Positions 25,433-35,224 of a DNA stretch of 64,000 bases are shown here, in pieces. The translations under genes and the position numbers were made by a program. A model generated the notes under the pieces. The model was given only the letters and a program-made list of their open reading frames with translations, made no database searches and was not told the origin of the DNA. Within the stretch, counting starts at the first letter, position 1. Each line of letters opens with the position of its first letter. This stretch comes from Pseudoalteromonas piscicida (lineage in GTDB: Bacteria > Pseudomonadota > Gammaproteobacteria > Enterobacterales > Alteromonadaceae), in assembly GCF_002744175.1 (NCBI RefSeq), contig NZ_NKHF01000089.1, positions 1-64,000 of the forward strand. The letters run 5' to 3'.

Positions 25433-27502
25433 TTAGTTTTGTAACACCGAAATATCGGCGGTGTTAAGGAATAACTTGCTTAACTGGCTCAATAGCGCCA
25501 GACGGTTTGCTTTTATCGCTTCGTCTTCGGCCATTACCATTACATTATCAAAGAAGTTATCTACGGTTTCACGTAGGCTTGCAAGTCGAGTTAGTGCCGT
25601 TTGATAATCACCACCTGCGTACACAGGTGCAAGCTCAGCAGTAAGTTCAGCAACTTGTGTCGCAAGCTTCTGCTCAGCTTCTTCTTGCAACAACGCGTTG
25701 TCTACAGCAACTTCAGAGGCAACATTATTTTTTGCCAAGATGTTATTTACTCGCTTATTCGCTGCAGCCAATGCCTCAGCTTCAGCTAGCGTTCTAAAGT
25801 GGCTTACCGCTTTAACGCGACGATCAAAATCAACCGGACTCGTTGGACGTCTTGCAAGTACTGCTTGGATCACATCAACACTGATCCCTTCATCTTGATA
25901 CCAAGCTCGGAAACGGCCTAACATGAACTCAACCACTTCATCCGCTACATTTGCATTACTTAGCTTATCACCGAATAAGGTCATTGCTTTAGCGACAATA
26001 TCCGTAATATCTAGTGGTAGTTCTTTTTCTACCATAATGCGTAATGCACCAATGGCTGCACGGCGAAGTGCAAACGGGTCTTTATCACCTTTAGGTGTCT
26101 GGCCGATCCCAAAAATACCAACCAAGGTATCAAACTTATCTGCAAGCGCAACGGCAAAGCTGATTGGGTTGGACGGTAGATTGTCACCTGCAAAACGCGG
26201 CATATATTGCTCATTTTGCGCTAATGCAACCTCTTCCGCTTCACCATCGATACGTGCGTAATGCATACCCATTACGCCTTGAACATCGGTAAACTCCATG
26301 ACCATTTCAGTCATCAGGTCAGTTTTACTTAGTAGGCCGGCACGCTCTGCCAGTGTCTTATCGGCACCAAGTTGTTCAGCAATAAAACCTGCCAACGCAG
26401 CAATACGCTCTGACTTGTCTTTTAATGTGCCAAGCTGCTTTTGAAATAACACTGAATCCAGTGATTCAAGACGGCTTTCCAACGTTTTCTTTTTATCTGT
26501 TTCAAAGAAGAACTGGGCATCCGCTAAACGTGGGCGAACCACCTTCTCGTTACCCGAGATAACCACGCTAGGATCTTTACTTTCAATGTTAGAAACAAAT
26601 AAGAACTTGTTGATCAAGTTGCCTTGCTTGTCTAATAGTGGAAAATACTTTTGGTCGTCTTTCATGGTGTAGATGAGTGCTTCATCAGGCACCTGCAAGA
26701 AGGCTTCCTCAAACGACGCAACCAAAGTGACCGGCCACTCAACTAGCGAGGTAACTTCCTCAAGCAAGTCTTCATCCATTGCCACTTGTGCGCCTAGCTT
26801 TTCAGCTTCAGCTTCAATTTGGCCACGAATTAACGCTTTACGCGCTTCATAGTCAGCAATGACATAGGCACCTTTTAACACTTGGTGACTGTCATCTGCA
26901 TGTGTTACACGAACACGCTCAGGGTGATGGAAACGATGCCCTTGAAGTTCATTACTAATGACTTTGCCTAACACTTCACCTTCGACTTGTTGACTACCAA
27001 GCAGTGCCGCTACAGTGTGCACAGGACGAATAAATTGCGTCTTGTTTGCGCCCCAGCGCATTGGCTTTGGAATCGGCAACTTAGCCAGCGCTTTGTTGAT
27101 CACATCGCTAAGTAGCGCTAAGGTCTGTTGACCTTCTACTTTTGCTTTGTGTAGTAACCAAGTGCCCTTGTCTGTTTCTAAACGTTCCGCATCAACAATA
27201 TCAATACCACAACCACGAGCCCAACCTAGCGCCGCTTTTGTGGCGTTACCATCAGCATCAAATGCTGCTTGAATAGCTGGACCACGTTTTTCAACTACTT
27301 TGTCGGCTTGTTGTGTTTGTAGTGCTTTAACTTGAATACCTAAACGACGAGGTGAGGCATACCAGCTCACGCCTTCATGGCTTAATTCTAACGCTTCAAG
27401 TTCTTGCTTCGTGTTTTCTGCAAATGACTCAGCAAGGTTACGTAACGCCTTGGGTGGTAACTCTTCAGTACCAATTTCTACGAGTAAGTTTTCAGTCGAC
27501 AT
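25433..27502 (-). CDS. glyS: Glycine-tRNA ligase beta subunit
   Basis: The beta chain of the bacterial alpha2beta2 glycyl-tRNA synthetase, needed for tRNA binding. The 689 residues equal the family length, with the characteristic start ENLLVEIGTEELPPKA and an HD-like region near the middle. The ATG shares its A with the glyQ stop (TAATG), so translation is coupled. Identification is secure. Confidence 0.98.
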   Translation of the reverse strand: MSTENLLVEIGTEELPPKALRNLAESFAENTKQELEALELSHEGVSWYASPRRLGIQVKALQTQQADKVVEKRGPAIQAAFDADGNATKAALGWARGCGIDIVDAERLETDKGTWLLHKAKVEGQQTLALLSDVINKALAKLPIPKPMRWGANKTQFIRPVHTVAALLGSQQVEGEVLGKVISNELQGHRFHHPERVRVTHADDSHQVLKGAYVIADYEARKALIRGQIEAEAEKLGAQVAMDEDLLEEVTSLVEWPVTLVASFEEAFLQVPDEALIYTMKDDQKYFPLLDKQGNLINKFLFVSNIESKDPSVVISGNEKVVRPRLADAQFFFETDKKKTLESRLESLDSVLFQKQLGTLKDKSERIAALAGFIAEQLGADKTLAERAGLLSKTDLMTEMVMEFTDVQGVMGMHYARIDGEAEEVALAQNEQYMPRFAGDNLPSNPISFAVALADKFDTLVGIFGIGQTPKGDKDPFALRRAAIGALRIMVEKELPLDITDIVAKAMTLFGDKLSNANVADEVVEFMLGRFRAWYQDEGISVDVIQAVLARRPTSPVDFDRRVKAVSHFRTLAEAEALAAANKRVNNILAKNNVASEVAVDNALLQEEAEQKLATQVAELTAELAPVYAGGDYQTALTRLASLRETVDNFFDNVMVMAEDEAIKANRLALLSQLSKLFLNTADISVLQN

Positions 27503-28404
27503 TATTTATCCTTACAAAGCGGGAAGCCAAGTGCTTCACGTGCATCATAATAAGCCTGTGCACAGGCTTTTGATAAAGCACGTACTCTTAAAATATAGCG
27601 CTGACGCTCGGTTACTGAGATAGCGTGACGCGCATCTAATAGGTTAAATGCATGAGATGCCTTCATTACCTGCTCGTAAGCTGGCAATGGCAGCCCTGCT
27701 TCGATAAGCTTTTCGCTTTCTTTTTCACACTGATCAAATTGCTTGAATAGCGCGTCTACGTCCGCGTGCTCAAAGTTGTATGTCGACTGTTCGATTTCGT
27801 TTTGCATGAACACATCACCATAGGTAACGCGTCCCATTGGACCATCTGTCCAAACGAGGTCATAAATGCTGTCTACACCTTGTATATACATTGCAAGGCG
27901 CTCTAGACCATAAGTAATTTCACCCGTTACAGGTGAACATTCAATGCCGCCAACCTGCTGAAAATAAGTGAACTGAGTCACTTCCATGCCATTTAACCAT
28001 ACTTCCCAACCAAGTCCCCATGCGCCCAAAGTTGGTGATTCCCAGTTGTCTTCTACAAAACGGACTTCATGTGTCAGCGTATCAATACCTAGCGCTTCTA
28101 GTGAACCGAGGTATAGTTCCTGAATGTTTTCAGGTGACGGCTTCAATACAACTTGGAATTGGTAGTAATGCTGAAGACGGTTTGGGTTTTCACCATAGCG
28201 ACCATCTGTCGGACGGCGACATGGTTGTACATACGCGCTCGACATTGGTTCAGGACCAATGGACTTAAGGAAGGTCATCGGGTGGAATGTACCCGCACCA
28301 ACTTCCATATCTAAAGGTTGAGCTACAACACAGCCTTGCTGCGCCCAGTAATCCTGTAAAGCCAGGATCAAACCTTGGAAGGTTTTGATATCGTATTTTT
28401 GCAT
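27502..28404 (-). CDS. glyQ: Glycine-tRNA ligase alpha subunit
   Basis: Catalytic alpha chain that activates glycine. The 300 residues contain class II synthetase features, for example the N-terminal FQGLILALQDYWAQQGC and the motif 2 region with PCRRPTDGRYGENPNRLQ. It is the first gene of the glyQS operon and lies downstream of gyrB on the same strand, separated by the gyrB terminator. Confidence 0.98.
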   Translation of the reverse strand: MQKYDIKTFQGLILALQDYWAQQGCVVAQPLDMEVGAGTFHPMTFLKSIGPEPMSSAYVQPCRRPTDGRYGENPNRLQHYYQFQVVLKPSPENIQELYLGSLEALGIDTLTHEVRFVEDNWESPTLGAWGLGWEVWLNGMEVTQFTYFQQVGGIECSPVTGEITYGLERLAMYIQGVDSIYDLVWTDGPMGRVTYGDVFMQNEIEQSTYNFEHADVDALFKQFDQCEKESEKLIEAGLPLPAYEQVMKASHAFNLLDARHAISVTERQRYILRVRALSKACAQAYYDAREALGFPLCKDK

Positions 28405-28535
28405 AGTTGGCTTATTTTTATCTGGTACTTATCGTGTGTGAGCCCTGATATTTCCGTGCTCACGCTAGATTCAATGATTGAAAATTATGCTCAGTATACC
28501 GCGAGCGCTTTAGGGTTTTAAGCTTTAAAGCATAA

Positions 28536-28562
28536 AAAAAGGAGGGAAAATCCCTCCTTTTT
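28536..28562 (-). terminator. Terminator of gyrB
   Basis: Stem AAAAAGGAGGGA / TCCCTCCTTTTT with a three-base loop, 15 bases beyond the gyrB stop. Confidence 0.9.
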
Positions 28563-28577
28563 ATTAGAAGCTTGTAT

Positions 28578-30995
28578 TTACACGTCTAAGTTAACAACGC
28601 GCAATGCATTTGTTTCGATAAACTCTCTACGAGGCTCTACTTGATCGCCCATGAGAGTTGCGAATAACTGGTCAGCCGCAATAGCATCTTCGATAGTTAC
28701 ACGTAACATACGGCGAGCGCCAGGATCCATCGTAGTTTCCCAAAGTTGATCTGGGTTCATCTCACCTAGTCCTTTATAGCGTTGTGTATACAAGCCGCGC
28801 TTCGACTCCGAGATTAACCATTCTAGACCAGCTTCAAAGTAGTCAATGGCTTGGGTCTTTTCACCACGCTGTACGTATCCGCCCTCTGTCACTAAGTTAC
28901 CAATTTGGCGGCCTGTGTTCGCAATGCGTACGTAGTCTTTAGATGTGATAAAGTCAAAGTTCAAGGTATGCGCTTTATCAACACCATGCTGACGGATGTT
29001 TATCACTGGGTAATACATGTGACGCTCTTCATCAAATGCAACTTCTGCATTGAAGATAGTTGCATCCTCATCTTTCTTCACAAGGTCAGCAACCAAGTTT
29101 TCAGTCCACGCCGTTACTTTTGCTTCATCAGACAAGTCTGACTCTGTTAGCTCAGGGTGGTAAAGAAGGCGATTCATAATAGATGATGGATACTTACGCT
29201 TAAGGCGCTCAATAATATCAATCGTATTCTGATAATCATGTACTAAGTTTTCTAGCTTGTTACCAGAAATTGGCTCAGCACCTTCCGCTGGATACAGTGC
29301 AGCATCGTTAAGTGCTAATGTCGTCAAGTACGCTGTTAGTGCATTATCATCTTTAATGTATCGTTCTTGCTTGCCTTTTTTCACTTTATATAGTGGTGGT
29401 TGAGCTATGTACACATAACCACGTTCAATGATTTCAGGCATTTGACGATAGAAGAAAGTCAGTAGCAGTGTACGAATGTGAGAACCATCCACGTCCGCAT
29501 CGGTCATGATGATGATACGATGATATCTTAGTTTCTCAGGATTATATTCATCACGACCAATACCACAACCTAATGCAGTAATCAGTGTTGCTACTTCCTG
29601 AGAAGAAAGCATCTTATCAAAGCGAGCTTTTTCTACGTTAAGGATTTTACCTTTAAGCGGCAGGATAGCTTGGTTCTTACGGTTACGACCTTGCTTAGCA
29701 GAACCACCCGCCGAGTCACCCTCCACTATGTATAGTTCAGAAAGTGCTGGGTCTCGTTCTTGGCAGTCGGCTAATTTACCCGGTAGACCAGCTAAATCCA
29801 TCACACCTTTACGACGAGTCATTTCACGGGCTTTACGTGCAGCTTCACGAGCACGTGCAGCATCAACGATTTTGTTTACAACGGTTTTAGCGTCACCTGG
29901 GTTTTCAAGCAAGAATTCAGTTAGCTTTTCAGCCATCATCTGCTCAACAGCCCCTTTCACTTCACTAGAAACAAGCTTGTCTTTAGTTTGTGAAGAGAAT
30001 TTTGGATCTGGTACTTTTACGCTTACAACGGCGGTTAAACCTTCACGGGCATCATCACCTGTTGCACTGGTTTTATGCTTTTTATTAAAGCCTTCTTTTT
30101 CCATGTAGGTATTTAGCGTACGCGTTAATGCCGCACGGAAACCAGCTAAGTGAGTACCACCATCTCGTTGCGGGATATTGTTTGTAAAGCAGTAGATGTT
30201 TTCTTGGAAACCATCATTCCACTGCATTGATACTTCAACACTAATACCGTCTTCACGTTCCGTTGAAAAATGGAAAACACTTTGATGAACAGGCGTCTTC
30301 TTGCGGTTTAGGTATTCAACAAAAGCCTGAATACCTCCTTCATATTTGAAGTGATCTTGCTTATTTTCTTCGCGCTCATCACTTAAGATGATGCTAACAC
30401 CAGAGTTCAAGAAAGATAATTCGCGTAAGCGTTTTGCCAGAATATCGTAGTGGAAGTTAGTATCTGAGAACGTTTCTGCGCTTGGCCAAAATCTCAGTTC
30501 AGTGCCCGTAGTTTCAGCTTCACCAATTACACCTAATGGTGCGTCAGGAACACCCATAGTGTATTTCTGCTGGTGCACTTTGCCATCACGGCGAATTGTT
30601 AGTTGTAGTTTTTCAGAAAGTGCATTTACAACAGAAACACCTACGCCGTGTAAACCGCCAGATACTTTATATGAGTTATCATCAAATTTACCACCGGCAT
30701 GAAGTACCGTCATGATAACTTCCGCGGCAGAGACTCCTTCTTCTTCATGAATTGAAGTTGGGATACCACGACCATTATCTCGAACAGATACAGAGCCATC
30801 AGTGTGAATTGTTACGAAAATATCGTCACAATATCCTGCTAGTGCTTCGTCGATTGAGTTATCAACGACCTCAAACACCATGTGATGCAAACCAGTACCA
30901 TCGTCTGTGTCACCGATATACATTCCCGGACGCTTTCTTACAGCATCCAATCCTTTAAGTACTTTAATACTCGACGAATCGTAATTTTCCGACAT
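28578..30995 (-). CDS. gyrB: DNA gyrase subunit B
   Basis: ATPase subunit of the type II topoisomerase that introduces negative supercoils. The 805 residues show the GHKL ATPase domain (DNSIDEALAGYCDD near 46, GGLHGVGVSVVNAL near 114), the transducer, and the TOPRIM domain with EGDSAGGSAKQGRNR and the acidic DADVDGSHI. The C-terminal region has the long insert usual in gammaproteobacteria. It is the last gene of the dnaA-dnaN-recF-gyrB run, 13 bases after recF. Confidence 0.98.
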   Translation of the reverse strand: MSENYDSSSIKVLKGLDAVRKRPGMYIGDTDDGTGLHHMVFEVVDNSIDEALAGYCDDIFVTIHTDGSVSVRDNGRGIPTSIHEEEGVSAAEVIMTVLHAGGKFDDNSYKVSGGLHGVGVSVVNALSEKLQLTIRRDGKVHQQKYTMGVPDAPLGVIGEAETTGTELRFWPSAETFSDTNFHYDILAKRLRELSFLNSGVSIILSDEREENKQDHFKYEGGIQAFVEYLNRKKTPVHQSVFHFSTEREDGISVEVSMQWNDGFQENIYCFTNNIPQRDGGTHLAGFRAALTRTLNTYMEKEGFNKKHKTSATGDDAREGLTAVVSVKVPDPKFSSQTKDKLVSSEVKGAVEQMMAEKLTEFLLENPGDAKTVVNKIVDAARAREAARKAREMTRRKGVMDLAGLPGKLADCQERDPALSELYIVEGDSAGGSAKQGRNRKNQAILPLKGKILNVEKARFDKMLSSQEVATLITALGCGIGRDEYNPEKLRYHRIIIMTDADVDGSHIRTLLLTFFYRQMPEIIERGYVYIAQPPLYKVKKGKQERYIKDDNALTAYLTTLALNDAALYPAEGAEPISGNKLENLVHDYQNTIDIIERLKRKYPSSIMNRLLYHPELTESDLSDEAKVTAWTENLVADLVKKDEDATIFNAEVAFDEERHMYYPVINIRQHGVDKAHTLNFDFITSKDYVRIANTGRQIGNLVTEGGYVQRGEKTQAIDYFEAGLEWLISESKRGLYTQRYKGLGEMNPDQLWETTMDPGARRMLRVTIEDAIAADQLFATLMGDQVEPRREFIETNALRVVNLDV

Positions 30996-31008
30996 GGGTT
31001 TCTTCCAA

Positions 31009-32097
31009 TTATTTTGTTATTAAGCTGCCATGTTCCACGTGGAACATTTTGATTTCACGTTCCATTGGTTCAATAACGGCGGCAATACTTTCTGGAGTTA
31101 TCGCGGTAATAAACAATTGTGACTGGCACTGCGCTAATAAGCGAGATACCGCCACCTTCGTATCATCACTCAACTCCGAAGGTAAATCATCAATAAGCAA
31201 GATTGACTGCTTATTACTCTCCTGGTCAATCAAACTATTCTGCATTACTTTGAGTGCATACAGTAAGAGCTTTAACTGACCGCGAGAAAAAATATGTTCT
31301 ACGCTGTGACCTTGGGTATAGAAATTAAAGTCTGCCTTATGAGGCCCTTTACTTGTATATCCAAGTTTTAAGTCACGCTCCAGCTGATTTACTAGTACAT
31401 CAGCTAGTTCCCCCTTCCAGCCCGCTTGAAAGCGAATTTCAAGGCCTTTAAATATGGGGCTTATATCCCCTATCTTATCAAAAAAATGCGCCTGAAACCT
31501 ACCTATATACGCCTCTCTAAGCATATTTATTTGCTCTGCCAGCCTAACAAACTCCTTGTCCCAATAGCTGAGCTGAGACTGGTAGTCCCGAGGTTTTGCC
31601 TTAAGCAATGCATTACGCTGCTTGAGCACTTGATTAAACATTTTCCAAGAAGCATAGAACTGATGTTCCACGTGGAACACACCCAAATCTAAAAACTTCC
31701 TTCGCTCTTTTGGTCCACCAAAAAATAGCTCATAGCTTTCTGGGGTAATAACTTGAACAGGTAAAACCTGTGCCAATTCTGCAACTTTTCTGCTGGCCTG
31801 CCCCTGAATCTTGAGCTTAGTTTCACCACTTGTATATTTGCTGATACCTAGCGGTATAGACAAGTTATGTAATTGTTTTTTAGCATGAACAACACAATGA
31901 GATGCTTCATGCTTGATCATCAATTTCTGAAGGTTAGTTCGAAAAGATTTACCGCTGGAGAGAAAGTAGATGGCTTCAAGCAGGCTGGTTTTACCGCTGC
32001 CATTTTCACCCAGAATAACATTAACTGCATGACTGGGTGAAAGTGCCATTGCCTCAATATTACGAAAGGTATTGAGGCTAAGATGGGTCAAACTCAT
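31009..32097 (-). CDS. recF: DNA replication and repair protein RecF
   Basis: SMC-like ATPase that helps RecR/RecO load RecA at gaps. The 362 residues carry the Walker A motif GENGSGKT at 30-37, a signature region SRGQ in the C-terminal half, and a Walker B-like LLIDDLPSEL. Two perfect parS sites lie inside the reading frame, and both code for the pentapeptide FHVEH, one mid-protein and one near the C-terminus. The gene is 4 bases from dnaN and 13 from gyrB. Confidence 0.97.
   Translation of the reverse strand: MSLTHLSLNTFRNIEAMALSPSHAVNVILGENGSGKTSLLEAIYFLSSGKSFRTNLQKLMIKHEASHCVVHAKKQLHNLSIPLGISKYTSGETKLKIQGQASRKVAELAQVLPVQVITPESYELFFGGPKERRKFLDLGVFHVEHQFYASWKMFNQVLKQRNALLKAKPRDYQSQLSYWDKEFVRLAEQINMLREAYIGRFQAHFFDKIGDISPIFKGLEIRFQAGWKGELADVLVNQLERDLKLGYTSKGPHKADFNFYTQGHSVEHIFSRGQLKLLLYALKVMQNSLIDQESNKQSILLIDDLPSELSDDTKVAVSRLLAQCQSQLFITAITPESIAAVIEPMEREIKMFHVEHGSLITK
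31031..31046. promoter_or_regulatory. parS: parS site 1 (ParB binding)
   Basis: The perfect 16-bp palindrome TGTTCCACGTGGAACA, identical to one of the canonical chromosomal parS forms, lies in the last codons of recF. parA and parB of the same window are the expected partners. It lies about 15 kb from the predicted oriC. Confidence 0.92.
31664..31679. promoter_or_regulatory. parS: parS site 2 (ParB binding)
   Basis: A second perfect TGTTCCACGTGGAACA palindrome, 633 bp from the first and inside the recF reading frame. Two nearby sites could nucleate a single ParB-CTP spreading zone. Confidence 0.92.
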
Positions 32098-32101
32098 AAA
32101 T

Positions 32102-33208
32102 CTATAGGCGCATTGGCATGACTACATACATTGCATTTTCATCGCCAACAGCTTCTATCAGTGCGCTACTATTCGAATCAGAAAGTGTAAACTGTACATC
32201 TTCCGACTTAATTGTATTTAACACATCCAACAAATACGAGACATTAAATCCTACCTCAAGATCATCGCCTTGATAACCGACTTCAACTACCTCTTCTGCC
32301 TGTTCTTGCTCTGGATTGTTAGCACTGATCTTTAACTGGCCACTGCTCAAGTTTAATCTCACGCCACGGAACTTCTCGTTAGACAAGATAGATACGCGTT
32401 GGAATGCGCTGCGCAACCACTCTCGATTCGCAGTGACCAACTTGTCACCCCCACGAGGTAATACTCTACGGTAATCTGGGAATCGACCATCCACCAGCTT
32501 ACTGGTAAAGGTGAATTCGCTATCTATGATGCGCACGTGGTTAGCACCAAATTGAATGGTAATTGTTTCGTCATCCGCAGGGAGCAAGCGCATGATTTCT
32601 TGAACCCCTTTACGCGGAATGATCAATTGACGTTGTGTTTGCAGAGACTCAGGTAACGTTTGTTGCGCGATGGCTAAACGGTGGCCGTCTGTTGCAACCG
32701 TTTTAATCTCACTATTGTCCACCTCAAATGACATGCCGTTTAAATAGTAACGTACATCTTGGTTTGCCATAGAGAAATGGGTCGCTTCGAGAAGCTTTCT
32801 TAACTCTAAACGTGTAATGACAAACTCTACCTCACCATCCCACTCTTCGAGGTTAGGAAAGTCTTCAGCAGCCAATGTCGTTAACGAGAAGCGGCTTTGG
32901 CCACTAGTTAAAAGCAGTTGGTGTTCTTGTGTACTGAGTACCAGATCAGAGTTATCAGGTAGGCTCTTACAAATATCAAGCAGCTTTTTAGCCGGCAGCG
33001 TGATTTTGGCGTCTGGAACACTATTATCTAGGGTAACAGATGCAACCAGCTCTATCTCTAAATCGGTACCTGTCATATATAACGCACCCTCTTTCACTTC
33101 GAGTAGCACATTAGACAGAATAGGTAGCGTATGCTTGCGCTCAATCGCGCCAGACACCTGTACCAGGGGTTTTAAAAATAGTTCTCTTGGAATGGTAATT
33201 TGCATCAT
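32102..33208 (-). CDS. dnaN: DNA polymerase III subunit beta (sliding clamp)
   Basis: Ring-shaped processivity clamp. The 368 residues match the E. coli length (366), with three clamp folds and the typical start MQITIPRELFLKPL and end YVVMPMRL, which lines the ligand-binding pocket. Two adjacent ATG codons (33208 and 33205) are both possible starts. It lies 7 bases downstream of dnaA and 4 bases upstream of recF. Confidence 0.98.
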   Translation of the reverse strand: MMQITIPRELFLKPLVQVSGAIERKHTLPILSNVLLEVKEGALYMTGTDLEIELVASVTLDNSVPDAKITLPAKKLLDICKSLPDNSDLVLSTQEHQLLLTSGQSRFSLTTLAAEDFPNLEEWDGEVEFVITRLELRKLLEATHFSMANQDVRYYLNGMSFEVDNSEIKTVATDGHRLAIAQQTLPESLQTQRQLIIPRKGVQEIMRLLPADDETITIQFGANHVRIIDSEFTFTSKLVDGRFPDYRRVLPRGGDKLVTANREWLRSAFQRVSILSNEKFRGVRLNLSSGQLKISANNPEQEQAEEVVEVGYQGDDLEVGFNVSYLLDVLNTIKSEDVQFTLSDSNSSALIEAVGDENAMYVVMPMRL

Positions 33209-33215
33209 TTAACCC

Positions 33216-34616
33216 TTAAGAAGACAGCGTTCTAATTAAGTTTTGATAATCTTCTTTTACTTCGTGACTCTCATCACGAAGCTCTTTTACTTTTCTACAC
33301 GCGTGTAACACGGTGGTGTGATCGCGCCCACCAAAGGCATCGCCAATTTCAGGTAAGCTATGATTCGTCAGCTCTTTAGACAGTGCCATGGCAACTTGTC
33401 TGGGCCGTGCAACCGAGCGACTACGACGTTTAGATAATAAGTCAGAGACACGAATGCGATAATATTCCGCGACAGTACGCTGAATATTATCGATAGTCAC
33501 AAGCTTATCTTGAAGCGCCAATAAGTCTCGCAGTGCCTCTTTAACGAAATCAATTGAAATAGGCCTTCCAGTGAAGTTTGCATTTGCAATTACCCGGTTT
33601 AATGCACCTTCCAACTCACGCACGTTTGAGCGAAGTTTCTTGGCAATAAAGAATGCAACTTCATGAGGTAAATTGATATTACTCTGCTGTGCCTTCTTCA
33701 TTAAAATAGCTACTCGGGTTTCTAGCTCTGGTGGCTCAATCGCTATAGTTAACCCCCAACCAAAGCGCGACTTCAGTCGATCTTCTACCCCTTCAATTTC
33801 TTTTGGGTAGCGGTCAGAAGTTAAGATAATTTGCTGGTTACCTTCTAGCAGCGCATTAAAGGTATGAAAGAACTCTTCTTGCGAACGTTCTTTATTTGCG
33901 AAGAACTGAATATCATCAATCATCAGTGCGTCAACACTACGATAGTAACGTTTAAATTCTTCAATCGCGTTATTCTGTAATGCCTTAACCATATCTTGAA
34001 CAAACCGCTCAGAATGCATGTACACAATTTTTGCATCTGGCTTTTGTTCAATAATGCCGTTCCCAACTGCGTGCAGTAAGTGTGTTTTACCTAAGCCAGT
34101 ACCGCCATAAATAAATACTGGGTTAAACGCAGAACCTGGGTTGTCAGCAACTTGAGTTGCTGCCGCTTTGGCAAGCTGGTTAGATTTACCTTCAACAAAA
34201 TTATCAAAGGTATAGTTTTCTTTAATGTTAGATTTATGAGCTGACTTAGGTGCCGGTTCGACTTTCTCGGCTACTCTGGGCTGTGCTCCTTGTATTGCAG
34301 ATGCATGATCCGGAGCCTGACCAACCGCAGCGGCTTTTTCTTGAGAAAGATTAGGTTGCGCAGCCAATACGGGTTTACTCCCCACATCAAAACGCAACTC
34401 TGGGGCTTCGTCACCGCAAATTTCGATGAGCAGCTCATTAATACGATGGAGATACTTTTCTCGGACCCAATCCAATACAAAACGATTAGGCGCATAGATA
34501 GTTAGCGTATCATCAGTACTTTCTGCCTGCAGTGGTCTTACCCACATACTAAATTGCTGAGATGGCAATTCATCTTGCAAAACATATAAACAACTTTGCC
34601 AAACCGACAGATACAC
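33216..34616 (-). CDS. dnaA: Chromosomal replication initiator DnaA
   Basis: ATP-dependent initiator that binds DnaA boxes and melts oriC. From the GTG at 34616 the product has 466 residues starting MYLSVWQSCL; GGAG lies six bases before it. A TTG four codons earlier is in frame but contains that ribosome site. Domain I is at 1-75, a variable linker at 80-130, the AAA+ domain has Walker A GGTGLGKTH at 171-179 and Walker B LMIDDIQFF, and the DNA-binding signature GGRDHTTVLHACRKV is near the end. A DnaA box at 34761 suggests autoregulation. Confidence 0.98.
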   Translation of the reverse strand: MYLSVWQSCLYVLQDELPSQQFSMWVRPLQAESTDDTLTIYAPNRFVLDWVREKYLHRINELLIEICGDEAPELRFDVGSKPVLAAQPNLSQEKAAAVGQAPDHASAIQGAQPRVAEKVEPAPKSAHKSNIKENYTFDNFVEGKSNQLAKAAATQVADNPGSAFNPVFIYGGTGLGKTHLLHAVGNGIIEQKPDAKIVYMHSERFVQDMVKALQNNAIEEFKRYYRSVDALMIDDIQFFANKERSQEEFFHTFNALLEGNQQIILTSDRYPKEIEGVEDRLKSRFGWGLTIAIEPPELETRVAILMKKAQQSNINLPHEVAFFIAKKLRSNVRELEGALNRVIANANFTGRPISIDFVKEALRDLLALQDKLVTIDNIQRTVAEYYRIRVSDLLSKRRSRSVARPRQVAMALSKELTNHSLPEIGDAFGGRDHTTVLHACRKVKELRDESHEVKEDYQNLIRTLSS

Positions 34617-34760
34617 TCTGAACTCCAATAGGTTTTGATTCCCGGGAATATAAAACAGCGGTTTCAGATCTACTTATTGTGAGATCTAACCGAAGATCGC
34701 CGGAAATACTTATTTATTATTACAAAATCACTGGTGGAAGCGGGGTATTATGAAGTGATC

Positions 34761-34769
34761 TTATCCACA
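34761..34769 (+). promoter_or_regulatory. DnaA box upstream of dnaA
   Basis: Perfect consensus TTATCCACA, 145 bp upstream of the dnaA start codon and next to a GATC site. Fits DnaA autoregulation. Confidence 0.75.
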
Positions 34770-34950
34770 AGTTCAATATTGACATTTAGAAAAAGTAAGA
34801 TCTCACCCGGTTAAAAAAACAAGCCCATGATATTAAAAGGTTTTTATTTTTTACCCACAAGTAAGATCATAGCAAAAAAATCCCCCGATCTCACCCCAAA
34901 ATTAAGATCAAATTTAGTTTTCCAGAGCTTTTCCTATTCTTACTAAATGT

Positions 34951-34956
34951 TATAAT
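34951..34956 (+). promoter_or_regulatory. Possible -10 box for rpmH-rnpA
   Basis: A perfect TATAAT on the plus strand, 269 bp before rpmH, with only a poor -35 (TTTTCC) 16 bases upstream. It fits the long untranslated leader of rpmH operons, but is not proven. Confidence 0.35.
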
Positions 34957-35224
34957 GCCGGCCATCGGATCTGATCTATGCAGATCGATTTCGTACTGAT
35001 CCTACTTTATATGGATCATCTATGTTTGCTCGATAGTTTTGCAGTTCCTTGTCTATATATAAGGAAGTCAAAATAGTATCTGTGGATTATTTAGCCACAG
35101 AGAACAGATTTTGATTGACTTTCGACGTGCTCAGCATTAATATCTCGCGCTCGCAATGGCACCTGTGCCAGGATCGCGACCTGCATAGGATGTTTTAACT
35201 TTTAACCGATCGGATGGAATTGTT

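Larger units (their letters stand above)
34617..35224. other. dnaA-rpmH intergenic region rich in GATC
   Basis: A 608-bp non-coding region between divergent dnaA and rpmH. I count about 15 GATC sites where about 2 would be expected by chance, one perfect DnaA box (34761-34769) and one with a single mismatch (35081-35089). It is AT-rich with several A/T tracts. It should contain the dnaA and rpmH promoters. The typical melting 13-mers seen near mnmG are not present here, so it is probably a regulatory region and not the main origin. Confidence 0.7.

Noticed and set aside
32533..32543. CACGTGG in dnaN as a possible parS
   Set aside because: Flanking bases do not match the TGTTCCACGTGGAACA palindrome.
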